Source: JBGPTK01 sp963797765
GTDB lineage: Bacteria > Acidobacteriota > Terriglobia > Acidiferrales > UBA7541
Assembly: GCA_963797765.1 (NCBI GenBank)
Contig: CAWCQU010000002.1
Span: 434,001-498,000, forward strand
DNA: 64,000 nt
Reading direction: 5' to 3'
A model generated the notes under the pieces. The model was not told the origin of the DNA, did not search any database, and was given only the letters and a program-made list of their open reading frames with translations. How positions within the stretch are numbered: the first letter of the stretch is position 1; every line of letters begins with the position of its first letter. Made by a program: the position numbers and the translations under genes. Below, in pieces: positions 53,611 to 63,558 of this stretch.

Positions 53611-54391
53611 TCTGCCGCATTACCAGGCGCTGAATGAAACTCGCGAGGGATTTCTGCGCGAATTGCTGCCCGGATGGATGCAAGAACTGAATCTGAAAAC
53701 ATCCGTGGATGTGGGCTGCGGTCAAGGCCACTTTTCCGCGTTTCTGCAGTCCGCCGGACTCCGTGTGATGGCATGCGACGGGCGGCGGGAGAATGTGGAG
53801 GAAGCGGCGCGAAAATATCCAAACATCGAATTTCGTCAGGCCAACGTGGAAGACCCGGCGATTCTGGAGATGGGGAAATTCGACCTGGTGCTGTGTTTTG
53901 GATTGCTCTACCACCTGGAAAACCCGTTCGCGGCGATCCGGAATCTCCACAGCATGACCCGGCAAGTGCTGCTGCTGGAAGGAATGTGCATACCTGGCGA
54001 CGAACCGATCTTGAATCTGCGGAATGAAGTGAACGCCGAGGATCAGGGACTCAACTTCGTGGCGTTTTATCCCACCGAGGCTTGCCTGGTGAAAATGTTG
54101 ATTTCGGCGGGTTATCCCTTCGTTTACCGGTTCCGGCGGCGACCCGCGCATGAGGACTATAGCGAAAGCCCGAGGCGGAAACAGGTGCGGACGATTCTCG
54201 CGGCATCCAGCGTGGCGTTGAGCAATCCGATTCTCGACCGGGCAACGGATTCCCTGAACAATGCGGACGTGTGGGCCACCGGCCTGGCCAAGGTACGAAT
54301 GGCCGCTCATCGGGTCCGCGTGGCTCTAAATCCAGGGCGGGACACGGATGAGCGGGAATCGGCCAAGGATGCATCGAAGCAAACGCAATAG
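53588..54391 (+). CDS. class I SAM-dependent methyltransferase
   Basis: 267 residues; ATG 53588 overlaps the previous gene's end by 23 bases. The SAM site is TSVDVGCGQGHFSAFLQSAG, then ACDGRRENVEEAARKYPNIE and the post-motif region LVLCFGLLYHLENPFAAIRN. The rest contains VLLLEGMCIPGDEPILNLRN and NFVAFYPTEACLVKMLISAG. Coupling to an ATPase with a carbohydrate-binding C-terminal domain suggests it could make the terminal methyl cap used as the export signal (inference). Otherwise a sugar methyltransferase of unknown position. Confidence 0.9.
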   Translation: MPQKPVFDLPHYQALNETREGFLRELLPGWMQELNLKTSVDVGCGQGHFSAFLQSAGLRVMACDGRRENVEEAARKYPNIEFRQANVEDPAILEMGKFDLVLCFGLLYHLENPFAAIRNLHSMTRQVLLLEGMCIPGDEPILNLRNEVNAEDQGLNFVAFYPTEACLVKMLISAGYPFVYRFRRRPAHEDYSESPRRKQVRTILAASSVALSNPILDRATDSLNNADVWATGLAKVRMAAHRVRVALNPGRDTDERESAKDASKQTQ

Positions 54392-54436
54392 GCGTAAGCG
54401 AGTACAGTCCAAGCCGCTGTGAGGTAGCAACGCAAC

Positions 54437-55093
54437 ATGCAGCCTGAAGAATTGCGGGAACATATCGCGCGTGAATTGCGCGCCGGCGCCGAAGCCCGGC
54501 TGAAACTGGCCGACGCTTGCCTGAATGGACTGCTGGAAATCGCGGAAGCGATTCGAGCCTGCCTGGCGGCGGGGGGAAAACTGCTGCTCTTTGGAAACGG
54601 GGGAAGCGCCGCGGATGCGCAACACGTTGCCGCAGAATTTGTGTGCCGTTTTTCGCGCGACCGGCAGGCGCTGGCGGCGATCGCGCTGACCACCGACACT
54701 TCGATTTTGACGGCGATCAGCAACGATTACGGATTCGAGCAAATATTTGTCCGGCAGATACGCGCGCTGGGCCGCGCGGGCGATGTGGCGATCGGAATCA
54801 GCACCAGCGGAAGTTCGCCGAACGTACTGGAAGGAATTAAAGCCGCGCGGGAGCTTGGATTGACGACGGTGGCGCTGACGGGAGCGAGCGGAGGGGATTT
54901 TTCGAGGCTGGCGGATTTTGCGCTGGTGGTTCCTTCGAGTGTGACCTCGCATATCCAGGAAGGGCACATCGTTCTGCTGCACACTCTTTGCGAGGCAGCC
55001 GAATCACTGCTGATCGGCTCATTCGAGAACGGTAAAGAAGAGTCGAGCGGGAAACCGGCGCGGAAAAAGACAGCGGGGAAGATTCAAGGATGA
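54437..55093 (+). CDS. gmhA: D-sedoheptulose 7-phosphate isomerase (SIS)
   Basis: 218 residues. SIS-domain isomerase of heptose biosynthesis: GGKLLLFGNGGSAADAQHVA, FVCRFSRDRQALAAIALTTD, SILTAISNDYGFEQIFVRQI and DVAIGISTSGSSPNVLEGIK are all diagnostic, with a C-terminal ESLLIGSF region then a basic tail. Produces heptose 7-phosphate for ADP- or GDP-heptose. Partner kinases and nucleotidyltransferases were not found in the window. It overlaps the next epimerase by four bases (55090-55093). Confidence 0.95.
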   Translation: MQPEELREHIARELRAGAEARLKLADACLNGLLEIAEAIRACLAAGGKLLLFGNGGSAADAQHVAAEFVCRFSRDRQALAAIALTTDTSILTAISNDYGFEQIFVRQIRALGRAGDVAIGISTSGSSPNVLEGIKAARELGLTTVALTGASGGDFSRLADFALVVPSSVTSHIQEGHIVLLHTLCEAAESLLIGSFENGKEESSGKPARKKTAGKIQG

Positions 55094-56152
55094 AAATCCT
55101 GGTCACTGGCAGCAGCGGTCTGATTGGTTCCGAAGCCGTGGAACATTTCGACCGGCAGGGGCATGAAGTAATCGGCGTGGACAACAACATGCGCCGCGAG
55201 TTCTTTGGGCCCGCCGGCGACACCACATGGAATCGCGACCGCTTGAAGAGCGTTACGCATCATTTCACCGCAGTCGATCTGGATATCCGCGATCGCGAAA
55301 AGAATTCTGGAATTATTCCAGCAGCACCGCTTTGATTGGATCATTCACTGTGCCGCGCAACCTTCGCACGATAAAGCCCGCGATATCCCTTTCCTCGATT
55401 TCGAAGTGAATGCCCTGGGAACTTTAAATTTGCTGGAAGCAATGCGCCAGCATTGTCCGGACGCCGTTTTCCTATTCATGAGCACGAACAAGGTGTATGG
55501 CGACGCGCCGAACGAAAAGCCTCTCGCCGAACTTGCCACCCGCTACGATTTCACGGACGCGAACGACTTCCATGGAATCGATGAACACTGCCGGATCGAC
55601 CAAACGTTGCACTCCCTGTTTGGCGCTTCCAAAACGGCCGCGGACGTGATGGCGCAAGAATACGGCCGGTACTTTGGATTAAGAGTGGGCATATTCCGAG
55701 GAGGCTGCCTGACCGGGCCGACGCATTCCGGCGTTGAATTGCACGGATTCCTTTCGTACCTGGTGAAAGTGGTGCTGACGGGGCGCACCTACAACGTGTT
55801 CGGCTATAAAGGAAAGCAAGTGCGGGATAACATTCACAGCCACGACGTAATTATGGCGATGGAAGCGTTTGCCGCGAATCCACGGCCCGGCGAGGTTTAC
55901 AACATGGGCGGCGGCCGCGAGAACAGCATTTCCATCCTGGAGGCCTTCGCGCGAATCGAGGAGATGACCGGCCGCAAAGTTCAGTGGACCTATCATGACG
56001 GGGCGCGAAAGGGTGATCACATCTGTTACATCTCCGATCTGCGGAAATTCCAATCGCACCATCCGAAGTGGCGCATCACTCGAAATTTGGACGCAATCCT
56101 GGAGGAAATCATCGCTTCCGAGCAACAGAAACTGCCGGTGGCGAGCCGCTGA
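55090..56152 (+). CDS. NAD-dependent epimerase, CDP-paratose 2-epimerase-like (one frameshift)
   Basis: About 353 residues after repair. The N-terminus KILVTGSSGLIGSEAVEHFD and NNMRREFFGPAGDTTWNRDR is characteristic of CDP-paratose/tyvelose 2-epimerase-type SDRs. One A is extra at 55303-55304; deleting it gives DREKILELFQQHRFDWIIHC and continues to FMSTNKVYGDAPNEK and GASKTAADVMAQEYGRYFGL. The loop VFGYKGKQVRDNIHSHDVIM and NMGGGRENSISILEAFARIE complete the family pattern. The Ser/Thr-x-Asn-Lys segment is typical of the family. Acts in deoxysugar synthesis for the surface polymer. Confidence 0.9.
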
Positions 56153-56157
56153 ACACC

Positions 56158-57096
56158 ATGCTTACGATTTTTTCCACTCCAAAACCGTTCCACGGGCACA
56201 GCGGAATAATTCAACGCAATGCGCTGAAAAGCTGGAGGCTGCTCAGTCCGGACTGCGAAATTATTTTATTCGGCGATGAGGACGGCGCGGCGGAAGCGGC
56301 AAGCGAATTCGGCCTGCGCAACGAACGGGAAGTACGCCGGTCCGAATCCGGGATGAAGTATATGAATTTCCTGTTCGAGCGCGCCCAACAACTGGCTTCG
56401 CACAACATTCTTTGCTACGTCAATTGCGACATTATTCTGATGCAGAGTTTTTGGCTGGCGGTCCGGAAACTGGCCGCACTGAATCGCCCGTTCCTGATGA
56501 CCGGCCGCCGGTGGAATACGGACATCACCGAACCGATTGATTTTACGCGGGAGGACTGGGAACGGCGCCTGCGAGCCGTGGTTTCCGATCGAGGGGAAAA
56601 GGCATCGTCCTGGTCCATAGATTACTTTGTTTTTTCGCGCGGGCTGTATCAAGAAATGCCTCCGCTGGTGATCGGGCGCAATTATTGGGATCACTGGCTG
56701 GTGTGGAAGGCTCGGGACCGGCAAGCGCTGGTGGTGGACGCCACGGCGGTGGCTCCGGTGGTTCATCAGAACCACGACTATTCTTATCTGCCGAAAGGTT
56801 CCGCTGGAACCAGCAAGGATGAACAGGCATTGAAAAATTACGACCTGGTGGGACGCGGCCGCGAGATGTGCACAATGGATTTCGCGACGCACCGGCTGAC
56901 AGCTTCCGGCTTGAAAGAGAACTGGTTTCTGCCGTTCGCGCCCGCAAAGCAGGTGATTGTGCCGGCATGGTATCGCTGCTGGTTTGCGGCGCTGGATTTG
57001 ACGCGCCCGGTCCGCCGCCGGCTGGGCTTGGACCTAAACGCCTGGAACGGTTTCACCAAAAAGATGGGACACCGGGGGAGTGGAAACGCAGATTAA
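56158..57096 (+). CDS. glycosyltransferase-like protein
   Basis: 312 residues, six bases after the epimerase, from ATG 56158. The N-terminus LTIFSTPKPFHGHSGIIQRN and LKSWRLLSPDCEIILFGDED looks like a GT-A enzyme; CYVNCDIILMQSFWLAVRKL holds a DxD-like NCD acidic motif. Later landmarks are PFLMTGRRWNTDITEPIDFT and SIDYFVFSRGLYQEMPPLVI plus HQNHDYSYLPKGSAG. Similar proteins occur in polysaccharide clusters as putative glycosyltransferases; donor and linkage are unknown. No signal or membrane segment. Confidence 0.8.
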   Translation: MLTIFSTPKPFHGHSGIIQRNALKSWRLLSPDCEIILFGDEDGAAEAASEFGLRNEREVRRSESGMKYMNFLFERAQQLASHNILCYVNCDIILMQSFWLAVRKLAALNRPFLMTGRRWNTDITEPIDFTREDWERRLRAVVSDRGEKASSWSIDYFVFSRGLYQEMPPLVIGRNYWDHWLVWKARDRQALVVDATAVAPVVHQNHDYSYLPKGSAGTSKDEQALKNYDLVGRGREMCTMDFATHRLTASGLKENWFLPFAPAKQVIVPAWYRCWFAALDLTRPVRRRLGLDLNAWNGFTKKMGHRGSGNAD

Positions 57097-57100
57097 CTCC

Positions 57101-58280
57101 ATGGCAGACCGTCCCGGTTCGAAGCGCATCATCGAAATCGATGGACTCCGCGGCCTGGCCATCTTTCTTGTGGTGATCTGGCATTACTTTTATTTCGGTC
57201 CCGCTCCGAATCACCATTCGATTGGCCTGCTTCGCAATCTCTATGTTTCCTTCGAGCGCTGCATCGCATTGGGATATACGGGGGTGGACCTGTTTTTCGT
57301 GCTGTCGGGATTTCTGATCGGCGGAATCCTTCTGGACAATCAAAAGTCGCCGTCCTATTTCCGTACGTTTTATATTCGCAGGTTTTACCGAATCATCCCG
57401 ATCTATTACACCTGGATCGTGTGCTACCTCGTCTTAATGGCATTGGGAGGAGCGTTCCTCTATTCGAGGATTCGCGGTACGGCGGGATCGATTTCATGGC
57501 CACAGATCGCTGCGACATTCTTATTTATCCAAAACCTGGGATTCATTCGCTACATGGGGCTTGCGGATTTTTGGTTCGTGGTGACGTGGTCCCTGGCGGT
57601 GGAAGAGCAGTTCTACCTGATTTCGCCTCTGGTGGTCCGGCTGTTTTCGCGGCGCGTTTTGTATCTGCTGCTGGGCCTGGTCGTCTTCATGGCGCCTTTG
57701 CTCCGCATTTTGGTGCATCACCATTATCATGGAAGCGGCAATCTTGATCCGGCTTACGTGCTGATGCCGTGCCGCGCTGACGGTTTAGCACTCGGGATGC
57801 TGGCGGCTTTGCTGTGGCGTAACCTGGAATTTCGCGCGTGGCTTTCCCACCATGGGCGTTTCTTCTATGGGGTATGGGGATTCTTTTTTGCCGGGGTGCT
57901 GGTGATGGCGAAGTATCCCGCTCCCGAGTCTTATGTTGCGTTCTCTTACGGATTCACGTGGATCGACATTTTTTATGTTCTGCTTCTTTTGCTGGTGCTG
58001 GAGAAGCCCGCGGGACTGGTTGGCGCGTTTTCCCGAATGGCGTGGCTGCGGGAACTGGGGCGTGTCTCTTACTGCTTGTATATTATTCACGTCGCTGTGA
58101 AAGAACTTTGCCGGGCACTGTCTGGTGCCCGGATCACAGCGCACCGCAGCGTGGCCAATCGTGGTGATTCCATTGATTTCCGCTGCTATCTGCTATGGTA
58201 TAGCGAGAGCGTCGTGGACTTATCTGGAACATCCGCTGATTCGCCGCGGGCACTCCTATCACTATTTGCCGGCTGCATAA
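57101..58280 (+). CDS. acyltransferase family 3 membrane protein (one frameshift)
   Basis: About 392 residues after repair. I prefer ATG 57101; GTG 57080, overlapping the previous stop, is possible. The OafA/YrhL-type N-terminus is RIIEIDGLRGLAIFLVVIWH, then GVDLFFVLSGFLIGGILLDN and FRTFYIRRFYRIIPIYYTWI, with about ten membrane segments. The last frame breaks between about 58120 and 58155; removing one base yields WPIVVIPLISAAICYGIARA and ends at TAA 58280. Without repair the frame runs to 58369. Adds acetyl or other acyl groups to surface sugars. Paralogue of the gene at 63559. Confidence 0.9.
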
Positions 58281-58369
58281 GATGCAGCCGAAACGGTTTT
58301 CGTGGAGCGAAAAGGCCGATGCGAACCGGCGGACTCGAAACAATCCGAGAGGGAAGAACGGAAAACTGA

Positions 58370-59195
58370 ATGTTGAAAAAGGCCCTACTCTTTGCCAGCC
58401 GGAGCAATTGGATGAGGCAGGCTGCCCAGAATTCTTTCCGTTTGCCGCTGATCGGCGCGAGCCTGCGGCGGGCTGCCGGCCAAATGCTGCCGCGCGGGCA
58501 GCGTACCTGGATCCAAATCAACAAGGGCCCCGGAGAAGGCTTGTGGATCAAGGTGGAACCTTACTGGGAACCCGGATACCTGCAGGGCCAGCCGGAACCT
58601 TTTATCCAGGAAATTCTGGCGGAGAAATTAAAAGCAGGAGAGTTGCTTCTACGATATCGGCGCGCACATCGGCTACTACGCATTGATCGCGGGGCGGCTG
58701 GTGGGACCGGAAGGTTGCGTGATTGCCTTCGAACCCGATCCAGACAACGTCGCGGTGTTCGAAGAAAACGTGAAGAAAAATGGATTCAACCACGTAAACG
58801 TCGTCGCCGCCGCGGGTTGGAACTCGGATGGGCAGATCAGCTTCGAGCGAGGGGAAGATCAACCATCTCGCATGGGCGGAAGAGTGATCGACGGTGAATC
58901 GAATGGCGCAGATTCAAAACGAACGATGACTTGCAGGACCATCACGCTGGATGGGTTTTGCCAATCGCATCGCCCGCCTACGGTGGTGATGATCGATGCC
59001 GAGGGAGGAGAAATCGAAGTGCTGCAAGGGGCACAGGCCGTGATCCGCCAGCATAGACCCGATTTTTTGATTGAAGTTCATGCGGAACGGAATCTTCCCA
59101 TCATTCAGGAAATGCTTTCGCGGTCCAATTATGGCGTCAGGATTATTGCCAGGTATCCCGACAAGCTGCATGTTTATTGCTCCCGGGAGAACTAG
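58370..59195 (+). CDS. FkbM-family methyltransferase (one frameshift)
   Basis: About 274 residues after repair. N-terminal segment GASLRRAAGQMLPRGQRTWI then WEPGYLQGQPEPFIQEILAE. One T is extra at 58643-58644; deletion gives FYDIGAHIGYYALIAGRLVG, the FkbM SAM-binding motif, then EPDPDNVAVFEENVKKNGFN. Later markers are MIDAEGGEIEVLQGAQAVIR and PDFLIEVHAERNLPIIQEML. FkbM enzymes O-methylate sugars and polyketides. It follows the acyltransferase and precedes a GT2 gene. Confidence 0.9.
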
Positions 59196-59280
59196 CTGAT
59201 TGATAGCGGCATGACAATTCGCTGAAATCATCCCTTGAACTGCAAAATCTTTGGCCACAATATCATTCCCAGTTTCCGCG

Positions 59281-60225
59281 ATGAACAACGCCAGAACGCA
59301 GAAAACTATTTCGGTTGTGATTCCTACTTACCAGCGGCCCACAGCGCTGTTGGATTGCCTGAATTCGGTGCTGTGCGGGACGGTGCAGCCTTCGGAAATT
59401 ATCGTGGTGGGCCGGGAGGGCGACACGGAATCCGAAGCGGCCGTGCAGTCGTATTCCCGGACGATCAGCTCCAGCGTTTGCTTCCGTTCCGCATGGGTAA
59501 CAACTCCGGGTCATGTTCCTCCGGTCGAGGCGGGAATCCAGGCAGCCTCGAGTGAATTGGTTGCGGTGATTGACGACGATACAACCGTGCAATCCGATTG
59601 GCTGGAGAAAATTCTTCCCCACTTTTCCGACCCCACGATTGGCGTGGTGGGAGGCCGGGTGTACGTTCCCGGAACTCCGGCCCTGAAGTTAAAGGGAAAG
59701 CCCGGACGTGTATCCTGGTACGGAAAACATTGGGGGAATGTGGGTAACGTAGATGGCCAGCAGCCCATGGACGTGGACACGGTGATGGAGGGCAATTCGA
59801 TCTGGAGGCGGGAGCTGATTCAATCGATTGAATTCGATCCAGTCCTCAAGTTCGACGACTCGTCAATGTACGGTTTGGATTTGACCCTGCAAGCGAAGGA
59901 AAAGGGCTATCGCGTTGTTTACGATCCGAAAATTCTGCTGCTGCATCATATGGCGCCGCGCGCCCCGGAAATCGATCGTGCCAACCGGCCCCGGCGCATT
60001 TTTTCCTACTGCCGGAATTATACGTACATTATGCTCAAGCGCTCGCCCTGGTGGCGGCGGCCGATCTTTCTGGGATGGTGGTTCCTGATCGGTTCGTACG
60101 GCGCGTGGGGACCGGCGGGATTGGCGGTCGATTTCTTGATGCACGGGCGGCAAGGCGACCGCTCCTTGGGAGCCGCGTTTCGCGGAAAGATAGAAGGCGC
60201 GCGAATCTGGATGAGATCGCGATGA
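59281..60225 (+). CDS. glycosyltransferase family 2
   Basis: 314 residues from ATG 59281. GT-A signature: ISVVIPTYQRPTALLDCLNS, EIIVVGREGDTESEAAV, ASSELVAVIDDDTTVQSDWL (DDD metal site) and IGVVGGRVYVPG. GNSIWRRELIQSIEFDPVLK and DLTLQAKEKGYRVVYDPKIL follow, then a C-terminal membrane-associated part (KRSPWWRRPIFLGWWFLIGS). The last four bases overlap the next gene (ATGA), indicating coupling. Likely adds a sugar to the polymer repeat; donor unknown. Confidence 0.93.
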   Translation: MNNARTQKTISVVIPTYQRPTALLDCLNSVLCGTVQPSEIIVVGREGDTESEAAVQSYSRTISSSVCFRSAWVTTPGHVPPVEAGIQAASSELVAVIDDDTTVQSDWLEKILPHFSDPTIGVVGGRVYVPGTPALKLKGKPGRVSWYGKHWGNVGNVDGQQPMDVDTVMEGNSIWRRELIQSIEFDPVLKFDDSSMYGLDLTLQAKEKGYRVVYDPKILLLHHMAPRAPEIDRANRPRRIFSYCRNYTYIMLKRSPWWRRPIFLGWWFLIGSYGAWGPAGLAVDFLMHGRQGDRSLGAAFRGKIEGARIWMRSR

Positions 60226-61545
60226 GTTCCCTGCCGGTATCGAGGAACGTTTCCTTGTCGAATGCGGATATTTCACGAACAGAATATGGACCGGGCGCGC
60301 AGCAACAAATCGCAAGCGGTTTGCGCAAATACCGGGTGCTGCTGATCGCTTCTCACCCCGTGCAATATGCGTCGCCTTTGTTCCGGCGCCTCGCGGCCGA
60401 TCCCCGGTTGGATATCGAGGTTGCCTATTGCAGCATGCAAGGAGCGGAATCGGGGAGAGACCCCGGCTTTGGCATCGATGTGGCGTGGGATGTGCCGTTG
60501 CTCGATGGATATGTGTGGCATCAAATTCCCAATCGTTCGCCACGCCCTGGCATTGGACGATTTTTCGGGCTAATTAATCCGGGGCTTTGGAAATTAGTCC
60601 GGACCGGAAAATTTGACGCAATCCTTGTGTACGGATATGCCTACGTCAGCTTTTGGATCGCATTTCTTGCCGCAAAAAGCGCGGGGCTGCCGATACTGCT
60701 GCCCACGGACGCGGTGGAAATGCCGCATCCTCGCGGAGGCTGGTGGTGGAAACGGTGGCTAAAACCATCCGCTGTTCATTTCATCTATAACCGCATCGCC
60801 GATATGGTGCTGGTTCCTTCCACAGCCACGCAGCGGTTTATTCAGTCGTTTGGAGTGCCGGCCGGACGAATCGCGTTCACTCACTATGTTGTGGACAACG
60901 ATTATTTTTCGCAGGCCGCCGCGGCAGTGGATCGAGCGGCGATCCGGCAATCTTGGGGCATACCGTCGGACGCTTTGGTGATCTTGTTCTGCGCGAAGCT
61001 GGCGGAGTGGAAAAGGCCGCAAGACTTGCTTGAAGCATTTTTCAGGCTTCCAGCAGAGGATGGGAATTTGACGGCGGCGCCTGGCGTGCCTGGTCTTCGC
61101 AGGCGAAGGGAGCATGCGATCCGAATTGGAAGCGAGAGCGAAATCCATGGGAATGCAGGATCGCGTGCGGTTTTTGGGTTTTGTAAATCAATCGCAATTG
61201 CCCGCGGTGTATGCGGCCTCGGATCTGCTGGTGCTGCCTTCCGGACATGAGCCCTGGGGGCTTGTGGTGAACGAAGCGATGAGCTGCGGACTCCCTGCGG
61301 TGGTCAGCGATCGAGTGGGGGCGAATTTCGATCTGATCACCCCCGGTGTTACGGGAGAAGTCTATCCCTCCGGAAACGTGGAGGATCTTGCAAACATTCT
61401 TCGGCGGCTGATTGCGGACCCTGCCCGGATTCGATCCATGGGGCGGGCCGCGCGTGCCCGGATGGAGACGTGGTCCTACCGCGAGCATGCCAAAGGAATG
61501 GTTGGTGCGATCGAAGAAGTGGTCGAAGCAAGGCGGCGAAAATAA
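60222..61545 (+). CDS. GT4 glycosyltransferase (one frameshift)
   Basis: About 440 residues after repair. ATG 60222 overlaps the upstream stop by four bases. GT-B fold: KYRVLLIASHPVQYASPLFR, FGIDVAWDVPLLDGYVWHQI, VLVPSTATQRFIQSFGVPAG and ILFCAKLAEWKRPQDLLEAF. One base is extra at about 61075-61095; the other frame then reads LVFAGEGSMRSELEARAKSM, FLGFVNQSQLPAVYAASDLL and PSGHEPWGLVVNEAMSCGLP, the nucleotide-sugar binding region with the EPWGLVVNE motif. Ends with a basic tail at 61545. Confidence 0.92.
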
Positions 61546-61719
61546 TTGCAACGATAGCGGATCGCAGAGCGTGAAGGCCACGAAAGAAATTCGCGGGCGA
61601 AGGTTGCCAGGCATTCGAACTGCTTCTGTTTCAGGCGGTGCAATGCTGCTTCACAGCCCGGTTTCGATGACGTAGACTCGCATTTACAATTTTAAATCAG
61701 CCGGCAGACAGGCGAAACG

Positions 61720-62445
61720 GTGCCTCCACTGAGCATTTCTTCGAAAAATCGGCTTCATCTTGGATGCGGCCTGACGACTCCGGCGGGATGGATCAATATC
61801 GACGGCTCATGGAATGCCCGGCTGGCAAAGCATCCAGTGCTGCGGCGCGTGGCCAGTTCACTCCGGCTGATTTCCACCGACAAGGCGAGTATCCCGTGGG
61901 CTGCAACCATCTTTATTCACGACGTGCGCAAGCCGCTGCCGTTTCCAGACGATTCCGCCGAGGTGATTTATTCGTCGCACCTGCTGGAGCATCTCTATTC
62001 CGATGAAGCACGGAAGCTGATTCGAGAGTGTTTTCGCGTGCTGACAACGGGAGGAGTGCTGCGGATTGTAGTGCCGGACCTGGGCGCCATCATCCGGGAA
62101 TATCTGGGCGAAAAACCGATCGGAGAACATTCCAAGGAACTTGAAACCATGCAGCCGGCCGACCGCGTGAATCGCCGGTTGCTGATGCGCACGCCGGCTG
62201 CTCCGAATGGAAATTTTCTTTATCGAATCTATGCGGAGTGGAAGAATTTTCACGAGCACAAATGGATGTACGACTCCAATTCTCTGAAGGCGTTGTTGGA
62301 ATCAGCGGGATTCGCTGAGGTGGCGGAAATGCCGATGCACGCCAGCCGAATCACAGGAATTGAGGAGATTGAACAGCCCAGCCGCGTCGAGAACGGCGAG
62401 GGCATTTGCATGGAGGGAATCAAGCCGAGGGAGAATCCGCACTAA
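61720..62445 (+). CDS. SAM-dependent methyltransferase (MT11-like)
   Basis: 241 residues from a GTG at 61720. NRLHLGCGLTTPAGWINIDG is the SAM site, followed by FIHDVRKPLPFPDDSAEVIY, SSHLLEHLYSDEARKLIREC and FRVLTTGGVLRIVVPDLGAI. Such short methyltransferases with LHLGCG are frequent in polysaccharide loci. The C-terminal part MHASRITGIEEIEQPSRVEN is unassigned. The start is uncertain because no strong ribosome site precedes it. Confidence 0.88.
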   Translation: MPPLSISSKNRLHLGCGLTTPAGWINIDGSWNARLAKHPVLRRVASSLRLISTDKASIPWAATIFIHDVRKPLPFPDDSAEVIYSSHLLEHLYSDEARKLIRECFRVLTTGGVLRIVVPDLGAIIREYLGEKPIGEHSKELETMQPADRVNRRLLMRTPAAPNGNFLYRIYAEWKNFHEHKWMYDSNSLKALLESAGFAEVAEMPMHASRITGIEEIEQPSRVENGEGICMEGIKPRENPH

Positions 62446-62506
62446 AAGGCGTGCGCAGGTTGGCTTGAGGAGCGGGCGGCAGCGCAGGGAGTAGCGCAAA
62501 TTAAAT

Positions 62507-63478
62507 ATGGAAGGCTTACTCAATTCCGAATTGCACGCAGGTCTTGCGTGCCCCGTGGATCACAGCACGCTGCGGGTGGAAGGCGACGCGATCGTTTGCG
62601 AACATTCGCACCGGTTCGCAATCGAACAAGGGATTCCAGTGTTCGCTCAAAATCCGCGGCGCGAAGCGGTGCCACGGAATATGGCGCCATGCACGGTCCA
62701 GCAGTCAGAAAATTCGATCGATTCATTCGTCAGCGATTGGCTGGTGAATACGAACGGAAACCTTTACTGGCAAGCGCGAGGCAGGCTGCGCCGCTATCCA
62801 ATTCCGGAGTGGCCGTCAGCGAACGGTGAGGGGAAATCATTGGTCGATCTCGGATGCAGTTGGGGCCGCTGGACAATTGCCGCGGCCCGGACGGGTTTTC
62901 GTCCGGTCGGCGTGGACGTCCATATCGACGCACTTGCCGCGGCCAATCGAGTGGCGGGACAATTACGCGCTTCCGCTGAATTTATTTGCGCCGATGCGGA
63001 ACACCTGCCCTTCCAGCCGGAGAGCACGGATTTCGTATTTTCCTATAGCGTGCTGCAGCACCTTGAGAAAAAGAAAGTCGTCCAGATTTTCAAGGAAATT
63101 TGCCGCGTACTCAGGCCCGGGGGAATCTGCTTGATCCAACTTCCGAATGCGTTCGGCCTGTATAGCATTATACAGCAGCTCAAGAGGGGATTTCGAGAAG
63201 CGCGGGTGGGCACATTTGAAATGAGGTATTGGTCGATCCCGGAAATACGGCAAGCTATGAAAAGCGCCGGGATGCAAAGTCCGGTGATTCGCGCGGATGG
63301 CTTCTTTACGCAAAATGCGCAAGTATCGGACGTCGATCTGCTTTCACCCGTGGGGAAAGCGGTGGTTTCCGCATCGGCCGTGGGGTGCAGGGCTGCGGCT
63401 TCATTACCCATGCTGATTCATTTGGCGGACAGTCTGTGGATCGAGGCGCGAAAGAACTCCGGTTCCGGCAAGGTTTGA
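62507..63478 (+). CDS. SAM-dependent methyltransferase with Trm112-like N-terminus
   Basis: 323 residues. Residues about 8-45 resemble a Trm112/YcaR-like cysteine module (LACPVDHSTLRVEGDAIVCE, HRFAIEQGIPVF). The methyltransferase core has SLVDLGCSWGRWTIAAARTG, PVGVDVHIDALAAANRVAGQ, FVFSYSVLQHLEKKKVVQIF and FKEICRVLRPGGICLIQLPN. Only two of the usual four metal-binding cysteines are visible in the N-terminal module, so metal binding is unclear. Probably a sugar methyltransferase of the polysaccharide locus. Confidence 0.9.
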   Translation: MEGLLNSELHAGLACPVDHSTLRVEGDAIVCEHSHRFAIEQGIPVFAQNPRREAVPRNMAPCTVQQSENSIDSFVSDWLVNTNGNLYWQARGRLRRYPIPEWPSANGEGKSLVDLGCSWGRWTIAAARTGFRPVGVDVHIDALAAANRVAGQLRASAEFICADAEHLPFQPESTDFVFSYSVLQHLEKKKVVQIFKEICRVLRPGGICLIQLPNAFGLYSIIQQLKRGFREARVGTFEMRYWSIPEIRQAMKSAGMQSPVIRADGFFTQNAQVSDVDLLSPVGKAVVSASAVGCRAAASLPMLIHLADSLWIEARKNSGSGKV

Positions 63479-63558
63479 ACCATTTAAGTGACGGGTACAA
63501 ATACGTCCCGGGCCGCGCGCATATTTTGTCTTCCACGGGAATTTCACCGGAGAATCTG

